DNA of 9,109 nt, taken from assembly GCA_023265495.1 (NCBI GenBank), contig JAHFTP010000058.1:1-9109 (forward strand), in the 5' to 3' direction. Positions 7,372-9,109 of the stretch are shown here, piece by piece. Origin of the DNA: Chlamydiota bacterium. GTDB lineage: Bacteria > Chlamydiota > Chlamydiia > Chlamydiales > Rhabdochlamydiaceae. The notes beneath the pieces are model-generated. The model ran no database searches. It saw nothing but the letters and a program-made list of their open reading frames with translations, and was not told where the DNA came from. The translations under genes were made by a program, and so were the position numbers. Numbering within the stretch: the stretch's first letter is position 1; each line of letters opens with the position of its first letter.

Positions 7372-7933
7372 TACCAACAATCCAAATCTTGGGAGATTGT
7401 AAGATTTCTAACATGAATGGATCATTTTCTGAAATTCTTTTTTGAAATTTATCAGGATCAAAAAGGATGGGATTAAGCTCTCTTTGTAGTCCTCGTGAGA
7501 AAGGACTTAAGGCTTTTGAAAGCTCTTTCAGTGTGATGTCTGCGATAATACATAAATCGATATCGCTATCAACGGACTCATCTCCTCTTGCTACCGAACC
7601 AAAAATAAAGGCTAAGTAGACCTTGCTTTGCAGAGGCTGCAACGCTTGATGAATCCCTTCTCCAAGAGCTATAGTTTTTACAAATAGTCTTTTCAAATCT
7701 TCGAAAGCGGGGTGCTGTCTGACCGCCTTATAATACACCATCCTGCCTCGATGCGTGGAGGCAATCAGCCCAATTTCCTCTAAAGTCTTTACCGCTCTTT
7801 GGACTTGAATAAGAGCTTTTTGTACTTTTCTAGCGATGTCTAATTGGTAAAACTCTTCCTCAGGATTAAGGAAAATAAGGCTAAGTATCTGAGCTAAAGT
7901 GGGATTGGCAAAAAGCTTAAATAGGGGGTTCAT
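7319..7933 (-). CDS. Winged-HTH / MNT-type nucleotidyltransferase (TA antitoxin and probable autoregulator)
   Basis: The product is 204 aa from ATG 7933 (a TTG at 7939 would add two residues). Residues about 5-72 form a winged helix-turn-helix: 'FYQLDIARKVQKALIQVQRAVKTL' contains the recognition region and 'GRMVYYKA' the wing. Residues about 103-195 are a minimal nucleotidyltransferase with 'GSVARGDESVDSDIDL' (112-127): G112/S113 and metal-binding D124 and D126 are all present. 'LNPILFDPDKF' and 'DPFMLEIL' follow, as in the common winged-HTH/nucleotidyltransferase family paired with HEPN proteins. Related MntA enzymes AMPylate and inactivate their HEPN partner. There is no evident Shine-Dalgarno site. 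The HTH plus four palindromes around its promoter suggest it represses its own operon. The enzyme looks intact although its HEPN partner is interrupted. Confidence 0.88.
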   Translation of the reverse strand: MNPLFKLFANPTLAQILSLIFLNPEEEFYQLDIARKVQKALIQVQRAVKTLEEIGLIASTHRGRMVYYKAVRQHPAFEDLKRLFVKTIALGEGIHQALQPLQSKVYLAFIFGSVARGDESVDSDIDLCIIADITLKELSKALSPFSRGLQRELNPILFDPDKFQKRISENDPFMLEILQSPKIWIVGNEHECKQMVKGRKAEGA

Positions 7934-7941
7934 AAACAATA

Positions 7942-7977
7942 ACTACATTTTGTTGTCTGATCACTACAATTTGTAGT
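7942..7977. repeat. Operator pair downstream of and overlapping the -10 element
   Basis: Two 15-bp sites lie here: ACTACATTTTGTTGT (7942-7956, one mismatch in the right arm) and ACTACAATTTGTAGT (7963-7977, perfect 7-1-7 inverted repeat). They start 21 bp apart, about two helical turns, separated by a 6-bp linker. The second overlaps the -10 box at 7975-7980 and the first lies in the early transcribed region, a repressing arrangement. The likely binder is the winged-HTH domain of the gene just downstream, by inference. Confidence 0.75.
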
Positions 7978-8003
7978 ATACCAGGTTGGTGCATTATTTG
8001 CAA
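7975..8003 (-). promoter_or_regulatory. Promoter of the nucleotidyltransferase-HEPN operon
   Basis: On the minus strand a TTGCAA -35 (7998-8003) and a TATACT -10 (7975-7980) are 17 bp apart. The predicted start point near 7968 would leave a leader of about 35 nt before ATG 7933. Operator pairs flank the promoter on both sides. Confidence 0.7.
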
Positions 8004-8011
8004 GTTCCCGT

Positions 8012-8047
8012 ACTATACATTGTAGTTTTATCACTACGTTTTGTAGT
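8012..8047. repeat. Operator pair upstream of the -35 element
   Basis: ACTATACATTGTAGT (8012-8026) and ACTACGTTTTGTAGT (8033-8047) share the ACTAC-N5-GTAGT pattern of the downstream pair and have the same 21-bp periodicity and 6-bp linker. The pair begins 9 bp upstream of the -35 box, so a repressor could bridge or loop to the downstream pair (first-to-first distance 70 bp). Confidence 0.72.
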
Positions 8048-8066
8048 TTAGATGTTGTGTTCAGAC

Positions 8067-8102
8067 AGGGAATTTTCCCTATGGGCTGAAACCGGGCCCG
8101 GT
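8067..8102. other. Two short palindromes in the dnaA 3' flank
   Basis: AGGGAA-TT-TTCCCT (8067-8080) and ACCGGGCCCGGT (8091-8102, perfect 12 bp) lie 23-58 nt beyond the dnaA stop. Neither is followed on the minus strand by a T-run, and the RNA stems would be only 4-6 bp, so they are weak candidates for a dnaA transcription terminator. They could also be protein-binding sites. The G+C-rich one contrasts with the A+T-rich operator region beside it. Confidence 0.35.
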
Positions 8103-8124
8103 GGCCTAGCAATAAACTGGTATT

Positions 8125-9109
8125 TCACGCCTCGATATTGCGACGGGCCATTTGTATTTGTCGTCTTAACGTTTCATCTTTTTCTATTTGTCCGGAGATC
8201 TTTTTCCAGGAGTGGAGAAGAGTAGAGTGTGTTTTCCCTCCAAAAGAAGCGGATAATTTCATCAGAGAGTCGTTGATGAGCTCTTTGGCAAGATACATAG
8301 CCACTTGTCTGGGGAAGGCGACGTCTTTACTGCGAGAGGTGCTTTTTAGATCGCTCACTCTTACTCCAAAGATTGTAGCTACGCTCTTTAAGATGTTGTC
8401 TACAGAGACGCGTTTGGAAGGGGTTGCTAGCTGAAATAGTTCACTCAACGTTTTTTCTACTACTTCTTCCGTTACGTCAAGACCTAACATCTTGCAATAG
8501 GCGCTCAGCCTGTTGATCGCTCCTTCTAGTTGCCTGACATTGTTAAATATGTGCTCTGCGATGAAGAAGGCGATCTTTTGGGGTATTCTAATCCCTTTTT
8601 GTTCTGCTTTATGTTGTAAGATGGCCACTCTCGTCTCCAGATCGGGGATGCCAACGTTGGCAACGAGACCCCATTCCATGCGGGCGATCATCCTTTCCGA
8701 GAGTTTGAGTTGTCCGGGAGGTTTGTCACTTGTCACAACAATTTGCTTGTTCTGGTTGATTAAAGCTTCAAATGTGTTGCAAAGCTCCTCTTCAAAGTTC
8801 ATTCGATTTTGCAGAAATTGGATGTCGTCGACAAGGAGCACGTCAAGGGTTCTATAGAATCGTTTCATCTTATCTAAGGTCTTACCTCGCAAGTTGTCTA
8901 CCAAGGCGTTGACAAAGCCCTCGGTTGTGATGCAATGGATCCTTAGCTTGGGATGTTGGGTTTTGATATGATGGCCTATCGCATGTAACAGGTGTGTCTT
9001 GCCAAGGCCTACGCCTCCATGAATAAAAAGAGGGTTGTAAGATTTGCCGGGTTTGGCGGCGACGCCAAGTGCTGCCGATTTGACAAATTGGTTCGAAGGG
9101 CCTTCGATG
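8125..9109 (-). CDS. dnaA: Chromosomal replication initiator DnaA (probably the second chlamydial copy), N-terminus outside the window
   Basis: The frame is open to the window edge, and 327 residues are visible (residue 1 at 9108). Domain III (AAA+) is nearly complete: 'EGPSNQF' entry, Walker A 'GGVGLGKTHL' (31-40), Walker B 'VLLVDD' (90-95), sensor I 'IVVTSDKPP' (123-131), arginine-finger region 'SERMIARMEWGL' (137-148) and sensor II 'NNVRQLEGAINRL' (189-201). Domain IV occupies about 232-327. Its recognition motif reads 'GGKTHSTLLHSWKKI' (290-304), whereas most DnaA proteins have GGRDHTTVLHACRKI: His is kept but Asp becomes Thr, so box specificity may differ. Domains I and II, roughly 110-140 residues, are missing only because of the edge. 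Proximity to bactofilin points to the CT275-type paralogue. DnaA binds origin DnaA boxes and opens DNA in its ATP form. Confidence 0.95.
   Translation of the reverse strand, partial: IEGPSNQFVKSAALGVAAKPGKSYNPLFIHGGVGLGKTHLLHAIGHHIKTQHPKLRIHCITTEGFVNALVDNLRGKTLDKMKRFYRTLDVLLVDDIQFLQNRMNFEEELCNTFEALINQNKQIVVTSDKPPGQLKLSERMIARMEWGLVANVGIPDLETRVAILQHKAEQKGIRIPQKIAFFIAEHIFNNVRQLEGAINRLSAYCKMLGLDVTEEVVEKTLSELFQLATPSKRVSVDNILKSVATIFGVRVSDLKSTSRSKDVAFPRQVAMYLAKELINDSLMKLSASFGGKTHSTLLHSWKKISGQIEKDETLRRQIQMARRNIEA

Noticed and set aside
7942..8047. CRISPR-like or iteron-type repeat array
   Set aside because: The units are only 15 bp, each is itself a palindrome, there are four with short unequal spacing, and they bracket a promoter. 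Operators explain them better.
7930..8112. 60-codon minus-strand open frame between dnaA and the nucleotidyltransferase
   Set aside because: It covers the promoter and all four operator sites, and its translation is low-complexity without motifs.
8513..8857. Plus-strand open frame of 114 codons opposite dnaA
   Set aside because: It lies wholly within a clear DnaA coding region, and its translation shows no family features.
8125..8904. DnaA starting at the TTG at 8904
   Set aside because: The frame is open to the window edge and the upstream codons encode Walker A and other conserved DnaA residues, so this TTG is an internal leucine.

Overview
The window looks like a chromosomal segment of a chlamydia, most likely an environmental (amoeba-associated or similar) lineage rather than Chlamydia itself. 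The best clue is a dnaA gene and a bactofilin gene close together on the same strand. From memory, the second dnaA copy (CT275) and the bactofilin gene (CT276) are neighbours in Chlamydia trachomatis. By eye G+C is in the mid-40s percent in the large left-hand gene, which would suit a Waddlia-like genome, and it drops somewhat in the toxin-antitoxin block. The taxonomic placement is inference.

Left part, + strand (33-5607): a very large membrane-anchored, beta-rich protein of 1662 aa whose C-terminus resembles the AsmA/YhdP class of envelope proteins. It overlaps by 23 nt a ComF-like gene that keeps its zinc-finger cysteines but has lost the phosphoribosyltransferase active-site loop. The ComF-like gene then overlaps tail-to-tail by 22 nt with the bactofilin gene.

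Right part, - strand (9109 down to 5586): the order of transcription is dnaA (N-terminus cut off by the window edge), a winged-HTH/nucleotidyltransferase, a HEPN-family partner, hicA, hicB, then bactofilin. Two toxin-antitoxin (TA) modules therefore sit between dnaA and the bactofilin gene. The nucleotidyltransferase promoter is flanked by four copies of one palindromic site (ACTAC-N5-GTAGT), arranged as two pairs that each repeat every 21 bp. The HEPN gene is cut by a single in-frame TAG codon. Beyond it the frame stays open for 73 more codons and encodes the expected family C-terminus. The true HEPN stop codon lies inside the -35 element of a near-consensus hicAB promoter, whose 17-bp spacer contains a perfect operator-like palindrome.

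The window thus joins housekeeping cell-envelope, division and replication genes with a small, partly decaying TA island. I see no wholly new system. The points most worth checking are the four-site operator array, the amber-interrupted HEPN gene, and the insertion of TA modules into what may be a conserved dnaA-bactofilin neighbourhood. No tRNA, rRNA, CRISPR array or insertion sequence is visible, and no stretch over 300 bases lacks a gene.
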